Positions 54,731 to 63,881 of a stretch of 64,000 nt of DNA are shown here, piece by piece (position 1 is the stretch's first letter; every line of letters begins with the position of its first letter). The DNA is from Paracoccus sp. TOH (GTDB lineage Bacteria > Pseudomonadota > Alphaproteobacteria > Rhodobacterales > Rhodobacteraceae). Location: NCBI RefSeq assembly GCF_030388245.1, contig NZ_CP098360.1:850001-914000 (forward strand), read 5' to 3'. The position numbers and the translations under genes are program-made. The notes beneath the pieces are model-generated. The model made no database searches, had not been told where the DNA came from, and was given only the letters and a program-made list of their open reading frames with translations.

Positions 54731-56533
54731 ATGAAAAAACTAATGAATGGCGCCTGTCTCGCGCTGCTCATGTGCGGTTCGGCGGCGATGGCCAACGAAA
54801 GCGTCCTGGCCGAGATCGCCAAGCCCCAGCAATGGGCGATCCAGACCGGCGATTACGCGAACACGCGCTACTCGACCTTGGACCAGATCAACAAGGACAA
54901 TGTCAAGGACCTGCGCGTCGCCTGGACCTTCTCGACCGGCGTGCTGCGCGGCCATGAAGGCTCGCCGCTGGTGATCGGGGACGTGATGTATGTCCACACG
55001 CCGTTCCCGAACAATGTCTTCGCGCTGGACCTGAACGACAACGGCAAGATCCTGTGGCGCTATGAGCCGCAGCAGGATCCGAACGTCATCGCGGTGATGT
55101 GCTGCGACACGGTGAACCGCGGCCTCGCCTATGCCGACGGCATGATCCTGCTGTCGCAGGCCGACACCACCGTCGTGGCGCTGGACGCCAAGACCGGCGA
55201 GGCGAAATGGTCCGCCAAGGTCGGCGATCCCGCCATCGGCGAGACGCTGACCGCCACGGTCATGCCGGTCAAGGACAAGGTCATGGTCGGCATCTCGGGC
55301 GGCGAATACGGCGTGCGCGGCCGCATGACCGCGCTGAACCTCAAGGACGGCAGCGTGGCCTGGAAGGCCTATTCCACCGGCCCGGACGAGGAAATGCTGG
55401 TCGATCCGGAAAAGACCACCCATCTGGGCAAGCCGATCGGCAAGGACAGCTCGCTGCAAAGCTGGGAAGGCGACCAGTGGAAGATCGGCGGCGGCACGAT
55501 CTGGGGCTGGTTCTCCTATGATCCCGACCTGAACCTGATCTATTACGGCACCGGCAACCCCTCGACCTGGAACCCGGCGCAGCGTCCGGGCGACAACAAA
55601 TGGTCGATGACCATCATGGCCCGCGATGCCGATACCGGCATGGCGAAATGGTTCTATCAGATGACGCCGCATGACGAATGGGACTTCGACGGCGTCAACG
55701 AGATGATCCTGACCAACCAGCAGATCGACGGCAAGGACCGCAAGCTGCTGACCCATTTCGACCGCAACGGCCTGGGCTATACCATGGACCGCGAAACCGG
55801 CGAGCTGCTGGTGGCCGAGAAGTTCGATCCGGTGGTGAACTGGACCACTGGCGTCGACATGGACCCGAATTCGGAAACCTATGGCCGTCCTGCCGTGGTC
55901 GCCGAATACTCGACCGACCAGAACGGCGAGGACGAGAACACCACCGGCGTCTGCCCGGCGGCGCTCGGCTCCAAGGACCAGCAGCCGGCGGCCTTCTCGC
56001 CGCAGACCAACCTGTTCTATGTGCCGACCAACCATGTCTGCATGGATTACGAACCGTTCCGCGTCGCCTATACCGCCGGCCAGCCCTATGTCGGCGCCAC
56101 CCTGTCCATGTATCCGGCGCCGAACAGCCATGGCGGCATGGGCAACTTCATCGCTTGGGACAACACCAAGGGCGAGATCAAGTGGTCGCTGCCCGAACAG
56201 TTCTCGGTCTGGTCGGGGGCCCTGGCCACCGCCGGCGGCGTGGTCTTCTACGGCACGCTGGAGGGCTATCTGAAGGCCGTGGACGCCGAGACCGGCAAGG
56301 AGCTTTACAAGTTCAAGACCCCGTCCGGCATCATCGGCAACGTGATGACCTATGAGCATGGCGGCAAGCAGTATATCGGCATCCTCTCGGGCGTCGGCGG
56401 CTGGGCGGGCATCGGCCTTGCGGCCGGTCTGACCAACCCGAACGAAGGCCTGGGCGCGGTGGGCGGCTATGCCTCGCTGTCGCAATACACCGAACTGGGC
56501 GGTCAGCTGACCGTGTTCGAGCTGCCGGGCTAA
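54731..56533 (+). CDS. xoxF: XoxF, lanthanide-dependent PQQ methanol dehydrogenase
   Basis: XoxF (600 residues) is a periplasmic eight-bladed PQQ quinoprotein that oxidises methanol. A signal peptide ([21 protein letters not shown]) opens it. The vicinal cysteines of PQQ quinoproteins are Cys124-Cys125 in [10 protein letters not shown]. The motif [11 protein letters not shown] has the catalytic Asp318 and, two residues later, Asp320, which coordinates lanthanides; calcium-type MxaF has Ala or Ser there. The start ATG at 54731 has a GGGAGGG ribosome site. It is followed by its cytochrome and XoxJ. Confidence 0.96.
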   Translation: MKKLMNGACLALLMCGSAAMANESVLAEIAKPQQWAIQTGDYANTRYSTLDQINKDNVKDLRVAWTFSTGVLRGHEGSPLVIGDVMYVHTPFPNNVFALDLNDNGKILWRYEPQQDPNVIAVMCCDTVNRGLAYADGMILLSQADTTVVALDAKTGEAKWSAKVGDPAIGETLTATVMPVKDKVMVGISGGEYGVRGRMTALNLKDGSVAWKAYSTGPDEEMLVDPEKTTHLGKPIGKDSSLQSWEGDQWKIGGGTIWGWFSYDPDLNLIYYGTGNPSTWNPAQRPGDNKWSMTIMARDADTGMAKWFYQMTPHDEWDFDGVNEMILTNQQIDGKDRKLLTHFDRNGLGYTMDRETGELLVAEKFDPVVNWTTGVDMDPNSETYGRPAVVAEYSTDQNGEDENTTGVCPAALGSKDQQPAAFSPQTNLFYVPTNHVCMDYEPFRVAYTAGQPYVGATLSMYPAPNSHGGMGNFIAWDNTKGEIKWSLPEQFSVWSGALATAGGVVFYGTLEGYLKAVDAETGKELYKFKTPSGIIGNVMTYEHGGKQYIGILSGVGGWAGIGLAAGLTNPNEGLGAVGGYASLSQYTELGGQLTVFELPG

Positions 56534-56572
56534 TACTTTGGTGCAGAAATACGAACTGTGACCTCGAAACGT

Positions 56573-56598
56573 GCCGCCCAAGGGGTACCTTGGGCGGC
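56573..56598. repeat. Hairpin between xoxF and cycB
   Basis: GCCGCCCAAGG and CCTTGGGCGGC form a perfect 11-base stem around GGTA, in the 103-base gap after xoxF. It may end part of the transcripts or protect xoxF mRNA so that XoxF is made in excess of the cytochrome. Confidence 0.6.
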
Positions 56599-56636
56599 GC
56601 CATCATCTTCGGGTGACAGCCCAGGGAGGAACATTC

Positions 56637-57344
56637 ATGACCAGCAAGATGACCGCCAGTCTGATGGCGATCTGCATCGCCTGCGCGACGGGTGCCATCA
56701 CCCAGACGGCCATTGCCCAGACCGCTGCTGAACCTGCCACCGAACCCGCAGCCGAAACTCCGCCCGCCCAGGCCGGGGCGGGGGCCGCTGCCGCCACCTC
56801 GGGCGACGCGGCGCCGCAAGCCGCGCCCGCAGCCGCCCCGGCCGCCGGCGAGGAGGATCTCGAGGTCAAGGCCGAGGGCGGCAAGCTCGTGCTGCCGAAC
56901 GGCCAGGACATCACCCCCGATCGCATGGAGAACGGCCGCTGGTACACGGCCGAGGACATCCCGACCTTCAAGATCGCCGAGGACGGGACGGTGGATTACG
57001 CGACCTTCTCGGGTTACCGCCGCTATTCGGCGGAATGCCATGTCTGCCACGGTCCGGACGGCGAGGGCTCGACCTATGCGCCGGCGCTGAAGAATTCGGT
57101 GCTCAAGCTCGACTATTACGGGTTCCAGGAAATCGTGGCCTCGGGCAAGCAGGACGTGAACACGGCCGCGAACCTGGTCATGCCGGCCTTCGGGACAAAC
57201 AAGAACGTCTGGTGCTATATCGACGACATCTATGTCTATCTGCTGGCGCGGGGCGTGGGCGACCTGCCGCGCGGCCGTCCGGCGAAGAAGGAAAGCAAGT
57301 CCGATGAATTCACGGCGCAGGAAGATTCCTGCATGAACGGATGA
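56637..57344 (+). CDS. cycB: Cytochrome c553i (XoxG-type electron acceptor of XoxF)
   Basis: A 235-residue secreted cytochrome c. A signal peptide (CACATGAITQTAIAQ near the end) is followed by a long Ala/Pro/Glu-rich linker (about residues 28-70), then the mature domain with one heme motif CHVCH at residues 134-138 and a likely Met ligand in NLVMPAFG. In Paracoccus this cytochrome is known beside xoxF. ATG 56637 has a GGGAGGA ribosome site. The stop overlaps xoxJ. Confidence 0.92.
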   Translation: MTSKMTASLMAICIACATGAITQTAIAQTAAEPATEPAAETPPAQAGAGAAAATSGDAAPQAAPAAAPAAGEEDLEVKAEGGKLVLPNGQDITPDRMENGRWYTAEDIPTFKIAEDGTVDYATFSGYRRYSAECHVCHGPDGEGSTYAPALKNSVLKLDYYGFQEIVASGKQDVNTAANLVMPAFGTNKNVWCYIDDIYVYLLARGVGDLPRGRPAKKESKSDEFTAQEDSCMNG

Positions 57345-58162
57345 GGATGATGAAACGGGCGCTCACCCTTGCCGCCCTGCTGGCCTGTGCCGCGCTGCCC
57401 GCGCCGGCGCAGGTCGCCGACCTGCGCTCCACGACCGAGTTCCGGGTCTGCGCCGATCCCGCCGCCGTGCCGATGTCCTCCGAGGACGGGTCCGGCTTCG
57501 AGAACCGCATCGCCGAGCTTTTCGGAGAGAAGCTCGGCCTGCCGGTGGTCTATACCTGGTTTCCGCAAGGCTCGGGCTTCATCCGCAAGACCTTGCGGGC
57601 CGGGGTCTGCGATGTCGTCATCGGCTATGCCCAGGGTGATGAGCTGGTGCAGAACACCAACCATTATTACACCTCGGCCTATGGCATCGTGACGCGCAAG
57701 GACAGCCCGCTGGCCTCGGTCGACATGCTCGAGGATCCGGCGCTGAAGGGCCATCCGATCGGCGTGGTCGCGGGCACGCCGCCGGCGACCAACCTGGCGC
57801 GGGCGGGGCTGGCCAAGGACATGCGGGGCTGGGATCTGTTCGTGGACCGCCGGGTCGAGAATCCGGTGGGCGACATGCTGGCGCAGGTGAAGTCGGGCGA
57901 CTTGGCGGCGGCGGTGATCTGGGGCCCGCTGGCCGGGCCGCTGGTCAAGCAGGACCCCGAGCTGCAATTCACCCCGCTGCTCAAGGAAACCACCGGGCCA
58001 CGCATGTTCTACCGCATCACCATGGGCGTGCGCCTGGGCGAGGATGTCTGGAAGCGGCAGTTGAACAGCCTGATCCGCCGCCACCAGGACGAGATCGACG
58101 CGATCCTGCGCGACGCCGGGGTGCCGCTGCTGGACGATTACGGCAAGGCGCTGAAACCATGA
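57341..58162 (+). CDS. xoxJ: XoxJ/MxaJ-like periplasmic binding protein
   Basis: A 273-residue secreted type-2 periplasmic binding-fold protein: signal peptide LTLAALLACAALPAPAQ, then FRVCADPAAVPMSSEDGSGFENRIAELFGEKLG (in parts), typical of MxaJ/XoxJ. Its role with methanol dehydrogenase is thought to be in activation or maturation. It overlaps cycB by four bases (ATGA) and the CxxxCW gene by four bases. Confidence 0.88.
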   Translation: MRMMKRALTLAALLACAALPAPAQVADLRSTTEFRVCADPAAVPMSSEDGSGFENRIAELFGEKLGLPVVYTWFPQGSGFIRKTLRAGVCDVVIGYAQGDELVQNTNHYYTSAYGIVTRKDSPLASVDMLEDPALKGHPIGVVAGTPPATNLARAGLAKDMRGWDLFVDRRVENPVGDMLAQVKSGDLAAAVIWGPLAGPLVKQDPELQFTPLLKETTGPRMFYRITMGVRLGEDVWKRQLNSLIRRHQDEIDAILRDAGVPLLDDYGKALKP

Positions 58163-58701
58163 AACGGCTGGGGGCGGTGCTGGCGTTGCTTCTGGCCGTC
58201 GCCGCCCCGGCCCAGACCTTGGCGCAGGTGCCCGAACCCAAGGGGTTCCGCGGCGAGCCCTATCGCGCCGAGACCCCGGCGACTCTGGCCGGCGCGCAGG
58301 TGATCGACGCGGCCGAGGCGATGCGGCTGCATGCCCGGGGCGTGCCCTTCATCGACGTGCTGCCGCGCCAGGCCCGCCCCGAGGGCCTGCCCGAGGGCAC
58401 GCTGTGGAATGCGCCGCCGCATCTTTCCATCCCCGGCGCCACCTGGCTTTACGACACCGGCTACGACCGCATCGCCCCGGCCGAGGAGGCGCGGCTGCGC
58501 AACGGCCTGATCCGGCTGTCCGGCGGCGACAAGGCGGCGCCGATGGTGATCTTCTGCAAGCGCGCCTGCTGGATGAGCTGGAATGCCGGCAAGCGCGCCG
58601 TGGCCCTGGGCTATACCGGCGTGCTGTGGTTCCCCGACGGCGTCGAGGGCTGGCAGGAACAGGGCGGCAGCCTGGAGCCGGTCAGTCCTGCCGGCCCGTG
58701 A
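58159..58701 (+). CDS. PQQ-dependent catabolism-associated CxxCW-motif protein (rhodanese-like)
   Basis: A 180-residue secreted protein with signal peptide (LGAVLALLLAVAAPAQTLA) and a rhodanese-like core. The active region is VIFCKRACWMSWNAGKRA: two cysteines and a Trp (C-x3-C-W). Proteins of this family accompany PQQ dehydrogenases and related ABC transporters in many bacteria, but their reaction is unknown; they may handle thiols or metal. Its 3' end overlaps the convergent beta-propeller gene by 20 bases. Confidence 0.86.
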   Translation: MKRLGAVLALLLAVAAPAQTLAQVPEPKGFRGEPYRAETPATLAGAQVIDAAEAMRLHARGVPFIDVLPRQARPEGLPEGTLWNAPPHLSIPGATWLYDTGYDRIAPAEEARLRNGLIRLSGGDKAAPMVIFCKRACWMSWNAGKRAVALGYTGVLWFPDGVEGWQEQGGSLEPVSPAGP

Positions 58702-59599
58702 AGGCGCCGAAGGCGCGCGGGCCGTCCGGTAGCGCGATCTCGCGCGTGATCTCCAGGCTGGCGGCGTCGATCCAGACCAGTGTGTTGCTGTCCCAATGCG
58801 CCACCACCACGCCCGAGCCATCGGGCAGGGGGGCGATGCCCTCGGGATAGTCGCCGGTCTCCAGCCGGTCCACGACCTTCAGCGTGACGGGGTCGAAGAC
58901 CGTCACCGTGCCGGCATATTGGTCGGTGACGAAACCGCGCCCGCCGGCAAAGGCGATGCCATAGGGGTGGCTGCCGGTCGGCACCTGGCCGATACGCTTG
59001 CCGGCCTGCGGGTCGATCACGCTGACCGTGTCGCCTTGCACATCCGCCGACCACAGCCGCCCGCCGTGAAAGGCCACCGCATAGGGATGCGTGCCGGTGG
59101 CGACGCGGGCCTGCAGCGCCCCGGTTTCGGCATCGTAGATCGAGACCCGGTCGTCGTCGCGATCCGCCACCGCGACCAGCCGGCCGTCGCTGGCCACCCC
59201 GGCCGGCGCGCGGCCTGTCGGCACCTGCCACAGCTCGCGCAGTTCGGCATCCAGCCGGATCAGCCGGCCCTGATACCATTCGGTGACGAAGAGCCCGCCA
59301 TCGGACGCCAGCGCGATGCCGAAGGCGCCCTCGGGCAGGGCGCGGCCGCCGATCACCTTGCCGGTTTCGTCCAGCACCGTCAGCCCGCCGGTCTCGGCGG
59401 CGATGACATAGGCGCGGCCCTGCGCCGGGTCATAGGCCACCGGCGCCGGCGCGCCCGGCACCGCCGCCTCGGCCAGCACCGCGCCCGAACCCAGGTCCAC
59501 GACCGAGACCGCATCGGCGTTCTGCGAGGTCACGAAGGCCAGATCGGCGGCGCCCGCCGGCGCCGCCGCCGCCAGCAACAGGATCAGCGGGCGGATCAT
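58682..59599 (-). CDS. Secreted YVTN-type beta-propeller protein (PQQ-associated cassette, minus-strand copy)
   Basis: A 305-residue protein with signal peptide MIRPLILLLAAAAPAGAA and about seven repeated propeller blades, each near the pattern VSVVD, VSIYD or VTVFD followed by a G-rich turn (GTHPYAVAF, GSHPYGIAF, GDYPEGIAP). The function is unknown. It overlaps the SRPBCC gene by four bases and is read towards the CxxxCW gene. A second propeller gene lies on the other strand at about 61.6 kb. Confidence 0.85.
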   Translation of the reverse strand: MIRPLILLLAAAAPAGAADLAFVTSQNADAVSVVDLGSGAVLAEAAVPGAPAPVAYDPAQGRAYVIAAETGGLTVLDETGKVIGGRALPEGAFGIALASDGGLFVTEWYQGRLIRLDAELRELWQVPTGRAPAGVASDGRLVAVADRDDDRVSIYDAETGALQARVATGTHPYAVAFHGGRLWSADVQGDTVSVIDPQAGKRIGQVPTGSHPYGIAFAGGRGFVTDQYAGTVTVFDPVTLKVVDRLETGDYPEGIAPLPDGSGVVVAHWDSNTLVWIDAASLEITREIALPDGPRAFGAFTGRQD

Positions 59600-60147
59600 T
59601 CCGCCTTGCCGAACCTTTCCGCCAGCGCGTCGAGCCCGGCCTGATAGACCCCGGTCACTGCCTTGATCGCCGCCTCGTCGTTCTGGTCGGCGGGCGGGTT
59701 GTTGTTGGGATAGCCGCGATAGAAGCCGCCCTTCCAGGTGACCAGCGCCTTGCCGCCCTCGTCCTTGACGCAAAGCGTCGAGGCATAGTTGGTCACCGGC
59801 AGCACCGATACCTCGACCTTCTCGATGCGATAGGCATAGCAGCGCTTCTCGGGCTGCCATTTCGACAAAAGCTCGGTGATGGTCGGGTCGCCGCTGTCGG
59901 CCTTCAGGTGCAGCACGCGCTCGGACTTCTCGGGCTGGTCGGTCGAGCCGTCGCCGGCGATCTCGGTCTTGGCGATGGCGGGATGCCAGCTCATGTCGTC
60001 GAACTTGCCGATCACCGCCCAGACCTCGTCGGGCGTCGCATCCAGTTTCTGGTCCAGCTCGAGCTTGAGCCGGACCGGGCCATGGGCCTGGGCCGCGCCG
60101 GCCAGCGCCATGGTGGCAGCCAGGGTCAGGGCCAGAACTCGGGTCAT
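59596..60147 (-). CDS. Secreted SRPBCC (START-like) family protein
   Basis: A 183-residue protein with signal peptide (LALTLAATMALAGAAQA) and a START/Bet v1-like fold: LELDQKLDATPDEVWAVIGKFDDMSWHPAI (in parts) and the late GFYRGYPNNNPPADQND segment. It would bind a hydrophobic or metal-bearing ligand in the periplasm. ATG 60147 has a GAGGAAAG ribosome site. It heads the minus-strand pair and is divergent from the ABC binding-protein gene. Confidence 0.82.
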   Translation of the reverse strand: MTRVLALTLAATMALAGAAQAHGPVRLKLELDQKLDATPDEVWAVIGKFDDMSWHPAIAKTEIAGDGSTDQPEKSERVLHLKADSGDPTITELLSKWQPEKRCYAYRIEKVEVSVLPVTNYASTLCVKDEGGKALVTWKGGFYRGYPNNNPPADQNDEAAIKAVTGVYQAGLDALAERFGKAE

Positions 60148-60348
60148 TATCGCTTTCCTCCTCGCGAGGGGCAGCCATGCCGACCTCCTCCGGGGTCGGT
60201 GCGCCCAGTATGGGGCGACCATGCGCCCAAGCCGGCGGCCGCGTCCATAAGACAAACGTATCGGGTGATTTTCCCCGCCCGGGCCCGGGTGCTTTGCCGG
60301 GTTGGCGCTGGCGCTTTTGCCCGCCATGATACCGGGGGGAGGAAAGCC

Positions 60349-61542
60349 ATGAAAGGCAGAATCATCATACTTTCGGCTGGGTTGGCCTTGGCGGGCCCGG
60401 CGCTTGCGCAGGACTCCGCCGCCGGCGGGGCGCAGACCGTGCGCGCCGCGGTGCTGCGTGTGGACGCGCCGCGCCTGCCGCCGATCTCGCGGCTGGACAC
60501 CCGCGCCGAGGATCTGGGTTTTGCCGGCGCCCGGCTTGCCATCGAGGACAACGACACCACCGGCCGCTTCATGGGCCAGGATTTCGAGGCGCTGGAGGTC
60601 GCCGCCACGCCCGAGACCGCCCCGGCCGAGATGGACAAGCTGCTGGCCCAGGGGGTTCCCTTCATCGTCACCCTGGCCGGCGATGCCGATACCCTGGCGC
60701 TGGCCGATCAGGCCGGCGACCGGGCGCTGGTGCTGAACGCCGGGGCGCGCGGCGATGCGCTGCGCGGCAAGGATTGCCGGATCAACGTCATCCATACCGC
60801 GCCCAGCCACGCCATGCTGGCCGATGCGCTAGCGCAGTTCCTGATGTGGAAGAAATGGCCGGACTGGTTCCTGATCGCCGGCAGCCACCCCGAGGACGTG
60901 GCCCTGGCCGATGCCTATCGCCGGGCCGCGACCAAGTTCGGCGCCAAAATCGTCGAGACCCGCACCTATGAGGATACCGGCGGCAGCCGGCGCAGCGACA
61001 GCGGCCATGTCCAGGTGCAAAAGCAGATGCCGGTCTTTACCCAGCGCGCGCCGGACCATGATGTGCTGATCGCCGCGGACGAGAACGACGTCTTCGCCAA
61101 CTGGCTGCCCTATGAGACCTGGGATCCGCGCCCGGTCGCCGGCTCGGCCGGGCTGGTGCCGCGCAGCTGGGCGCCCTCGCTGGAAGCCTGGGGCGCGACG
61201 CAGTTCCAGAACCGTTTCGAGGAGCTTGCCGGCCGCCCGATGCGCGAGGAGGATTATCAGGTCTGGCTTGCCCTGCGCATGATCGGCGAAGCCGCGACGC
61301 GCACGCAAAGCACCGAACCCGCCAAGCTCAAGGAATTCATGCTGTCCGAGAATTTCGAGGTGGCGGGCTTCAAGGGCCAGAAGCTGACGATCCGCGACTG
61401 GGATCACCAGCTGCGCCAGCCAATCCTGCTGGCGACGCCGACCGTGACCGCCTCGGTCAGCCCGCAGGACCAGTATCTGCATCAAAGCTCGGCGCTGGAT
61501 ACCTTGGGCATCGACCGTCCCGAAACCGAATGCAAATTCTGA
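60349..61542 (+). CDS. ABC transporter substrate-binding protein, PQQ-dependent catabolism-associated
   Basis: A 397-residue secreted binding protein (signal peptide IIILSAGLALAGPALAQ) of the branched-chain amino acid type-1 fold. FWMKWPDW-like and related conserved blocks appear as QFLMWKKWPDWFLIAGSHPED and IAADENDVFANWLPYETWDPRPVAGSAG (both in parts). The subfamily is nearly always linked to PQQ dehydrogenases. The ligand is unproven. The gene is followed by another propeller, an acidic protein and the ATPase. Confidence 0.86.
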   Translation: MKGRIIILSAGLALAGPALAQDSAAGGAQTVRAAVLRVDAPRLPPISRLDTRAEDLGFAGARLAIEDNDTTGRFMGQDFEALEVAATPETAPAEMDKLLAQGVPFIVTLAGDADTLALADQAGDRALVLNAGARGDALRGKDCRINVIHTAPSHAMLADALAQFLMWKKWPDWFLIAGSHPEDVALADAYRRAATKFGAKIVETRTYEDTGGSRRSDSGHVQVQKQMPVFTQRAPDHDVLIAADENDVFANWLPYETWDPRPVAGSAGLVPRSWAPSLEAWGATQFQNRFEELAGRPMREEDYQVWLALRMIGEAATRTQSTEPAKLKEFMLSENFEVAGFKGQKLTIRDWDHQLRQPILLATPTVTASVSPQDQYLHQSSALDTLGIDRPETECKF

Positions 61543-61550
61543 GGTGAACG

Positions 61551-62522
61551 ATGAAAGCTGCAACCGCCGTCCTGACCTCGGCCCTGTGCCTGGGTTTCGC
61601 GCTGCCGGCCGCCGCCAACCGGGTCTTCGTCAGCAACGAAAAGGGCAATGACGTCACCGTGCTCGACAGCGAGACGCTGGAGGTGATCGGCACCTATCCG
61701 GTCGGCGCCCGCCCGCGCGGCATCACCATCAGCCCCGACGGGAAAGAGCTTTACGTCTGCGCCTCGGATGACGATCTGGTGCGGGTGTTCAACCCCGAGA
61801 CCATGGAGGAAACCCACACCCTGCCCTCGGGCCCCGACCCCGAGCTGTTCGTGCTGCACCCCTCGGGCAACCCGCTCTATATCGCCAACGAGGACGACAA
61901 CCTGGTCACCGTGGTCGACACCCAGACCCACAAGATGCTGGCCGAAATCCCGGTCGGCGTCGAACCCGAAGGCATGGGCGTCAGCCCCGACGGCAAGGTG
62001 GTGATCAACACGTCGGAAACCACCAACATGGCGCATTTCATCGACAGCGAGAGCTTCGAGATCTTCGCCAATGTGCTGGTCGATTCCCGCCCGCGCTTCG
62101 CGCAATACAACGATGCCGGGACCAAGCTCTATGTCAGCTCGGAAATCGGCGGCACGGTCAGCGTCATCGACCCGGCGAGCCAGCAGATCACCAGGAAGAT
62201 CAGCTTCGAGATCCCCGGCGTCCTGCCCGAGGCGATCCAGCCGGTCGGCGTGCGGGTGACCAAGGACGGCAAGAAGGTCTTCGTCGCGCTGGGCCCGGCG
62301 AACCGCGTCGCGGTGATCAATGGCGAGACCGACGAGGTCGAGGACTACCTGCTGGTCGGCCAGCGCGTCTGGCAGATGGCCTTCACCCCGGACGAGAAAT
62401 ACCTGTTCACCACCAACGGCAATTCCAACGATGTCTCGGTGATCGACGTGGCCGCGAACAAGGTCGTCAAATCCGTCCCCGTGGGCCAGCAGCCCTGGGG
62501 CGTCGTCGTCGCGCCGAACTGA
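61551..62522 (+). CDS. Secreted YVTN beta-propeller repeat protein (PQQ-associated cassette)
   Basis: A 323-residue protein with a signal peptide (AVLTSALCLGFALPAAA) and seven blades with clear YVTN-type repeats: NRVFVSNEKGNDVTVLD, PRGITISPDGKELYVCAS, GVSPDGKVVINTSE and YLFTTNGNSNDVSVIDV. It starts nine bases after the binding-protein gene. It may scaffold the PQQ enzyme or a metal-binding partner; the role is unknown. Confidence 0.88.
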   Translation: MKAATAVLTSALCLGFALPAAANRVFVSNEKGNDVTVLDSETLEVIGTYPVGARPRGITISPDGKELYVCASDDDLVRVFNPETMEETHTLPSGPDPELFVLHPSGNPLYIANEDDNLVTVVDTQTHKMLAEIPVGVEPEGMGVSPDGKVVINTSETTNMAHFIDSESFEIFANVLVDSRPRFAQYNDAGTKLYVSSEIGGTVSVIDPASQQITRKISFEIPGVLPEAIQPVGVRVTKDGKKVFVALGPANRVAVINGETDEVEDYLLVGQRVWQMAFTPDEKYLFTTNGNSNDVSVIDVAANKVVKSVPVGQQPWGVVVAPN

Positions 62523-62549
62523 CCGCATCCAGAGGGAGGAGAGAACCAC

Positions 62550-63128
62550 ATGGCCCGTTTGCTGACCGTCCTGCTGATCATCGCAGGCCTTGCCGCACCC
62601 GCCGCCGCGCAGGAGCAGAAACCCGAACCCAAGCCCGAGACCGCCGCCGAGGCGCCGGCTGACGCCCCGGCCGAGGCCGATGGCGACGAGGAAGGCGAGG
62701 AAGAGGAGGGGGGCGGGACCGCCACCGATGCAGGCGTGCACGAGGCCGGCGCCAAGTTCGACTACGGCTTCTCGGGGATGCTGGCGCGCGACAACCGCAC
62801 CCAGCTGGCGCCGCTGACGCTGGCCTCGGGCAAGCCGGTGGCGACGGCGGAATACAAGCTGAAATCCGGCGGCTTCTACCGCATCGACATCAATGCGGAC
62901 GGCAGCCAGGAGCTGGCGCTGTCGGGTGGCGACTTCTTCCGCGCCATCTGGATCAATGAGGTGGTGATCAACGATATCGAGATCCGGCCGATGGGCGTGC
63001 ATTCGCTGGAATTCGACGATGCCGGCACCGCGACGATCAGCTTCGTCGCCATCGTTCCGGGCCGTTACACGCTGTCGATCCCCGGCTCGCACGGGGAAAC
63101 CCAGCAGGCCGTGTTCAACATCCAGTAA
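62550..63128 (+). CDS. Secreted acidic-linker hypothetical protein of the PQQ/ABC cassette
   Basis: I do not recognise a named family. The 192-residue protein has a signal peptide (LLTVLLIIAGLAAPAAA), then about 35 residues of Pro/Ala/Glu linker ending in ADGDEEGEEEEGGG, and a beta-rich C-terminal domain with SGGDFFRAIWINEVVIND and VPGRYTLSIPGSHGETQQ. The run of acidic residues could bind a cation. It lies between the propeller and ATPase genes. Confidence 0.7.
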   Translation: MARLLTVLLIIAGLAAPAAAQEQKPEPKPETAAEAPADAPAEADGDEEGEEEEGGGTATDAGVHEAGAKFDYGFSGMLARDNRTQLAPLTLASGKPVATAEYKLKSGGFYRIDINADGSQELALSGGDFFRAIWINEVVINDIEIRPMGVHSLEFDDAGTATISFVAIVPGRYTLSIPGSHGETQQAVFNIQ

Positions 63129-63135
63129 GAAAGGG

Positions 63136-63155
63136 GGGCGGAGTCGGCTCCGCCC
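63136..63155. repeat. Hairpin before the ABC ATPase gene
   Basis: GGGCGGAG and CTCCGCCC form a perfect eight-base stem around TCGG, ending six bases before the ATPase ATG. It occupies the place of a ribosome-binding site, so it may lower ATPase translation relative to the secreted proteins. Confidence 0.5.
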
Positions 63156-63161
63156 TGCCAG

Positions 63162-63881
63162 ATGCCGCAGGACGCGCTTTCCATCCAGAATGTCAGCCAC
63201 AGCTTCGGCCGCGTCGCCGCGCTGAAGGACGTGTCGCTGGCCGTGCCGCGCGGCGGCTTTACCGCGCTTCTGGGCGTGAACGGCGCCGGCAAGACCACGC
63301 TGTTTTCGCTGATCACCCGGCTTTACGACAACACCTCGGGCCGGATCGAGGTCGCCGGCCACGACCTGCGGCGCGAGCCGGGCGCGGCGCTGGCGCGGCT
63401 GGGGGTGGTGTTCCAGTCCCGGGCGCTGGATGCCGACCTGACCGTGGCGCAGAACCTGGACTATCACGCCGCGCTGCACGGCATTCCCCGGCGCGAGGCC
63501 CGGGCCCGCGCCGCCGAGGTGCTGGCTCAGGTCGGCCTGTCGGACCGGCTGGACGCGCGGGTCTCGGCGCTGTCGGGCGGCCAGAGCCGCCGGGCCGAGA
63601 TCGCCCGCGCCCTGATCCACCGCCCCGAGATCCTGCTTCTGGACGAGCCGACCGTCGGCCTTGACGTGAAATCCCGCGCCGAGGTGGTGGCGCTGACCCG
63701 CGCGCTGACGCGCGGCGGGGTCTCGGCGCTTTGGGCCACGCATATCCTGGACGAGATCCGCCCCGAGGACGGGCTGGTGATCCTGCACAAGGGCCAGGTG
63801 CTGGCCAGCGGCCCTGCCGGCGCCATCGGCGGCGACGACCTGACCGCCGCTTTCCTGCGCCTGACCGGAGAGCAGGCATGA
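63162..63881 (+). CDS. ABC transporter ATP-binding protein, PQQ-associated
   Basis: A 239-residue ABC ATPase: Walker A GVNGAGKTTLFSL, signature LSGGQSRRAEIARALIHRPE, Walker B ILLLDEPTVGLD and switch His in WATHILDEI. It powers transport together with the permease encoded next. Its subfamily is tied to PQQ-dependent alcohol dehydrogenase systems. No clear ribosome site precedes ATG 63162; a hairpin lies there instead. Confidence 0.9.
   Translation: MPQDALSIQNVSHSFGRVAALKDVSLAVPRGGFTALLGVNGAGKTTLFSLITRLYDNTSGRIEVAGHDLRREPGAALARLGVVFQSRALDADLTVAQNLDYHAALHGIPRREARARAAEVLAQVGLSDRLDARVSALSGGQSRRAEIARALIHRPEILLLDEPTVGLDVKSRAEVVALTRALTRGGVSALWATHILDEIRPEDGLVILHKGQVLASGPAGAIGGDDLTAAFLRLTGEQA

Noticed and set aside
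54731..56533. Calling the quinoprotein MxaF
   Set aside because: Asp is present two residues after the catalytic Asp, cytochrome and XoxJ genes follow, and no mxaI small subunit is seen.
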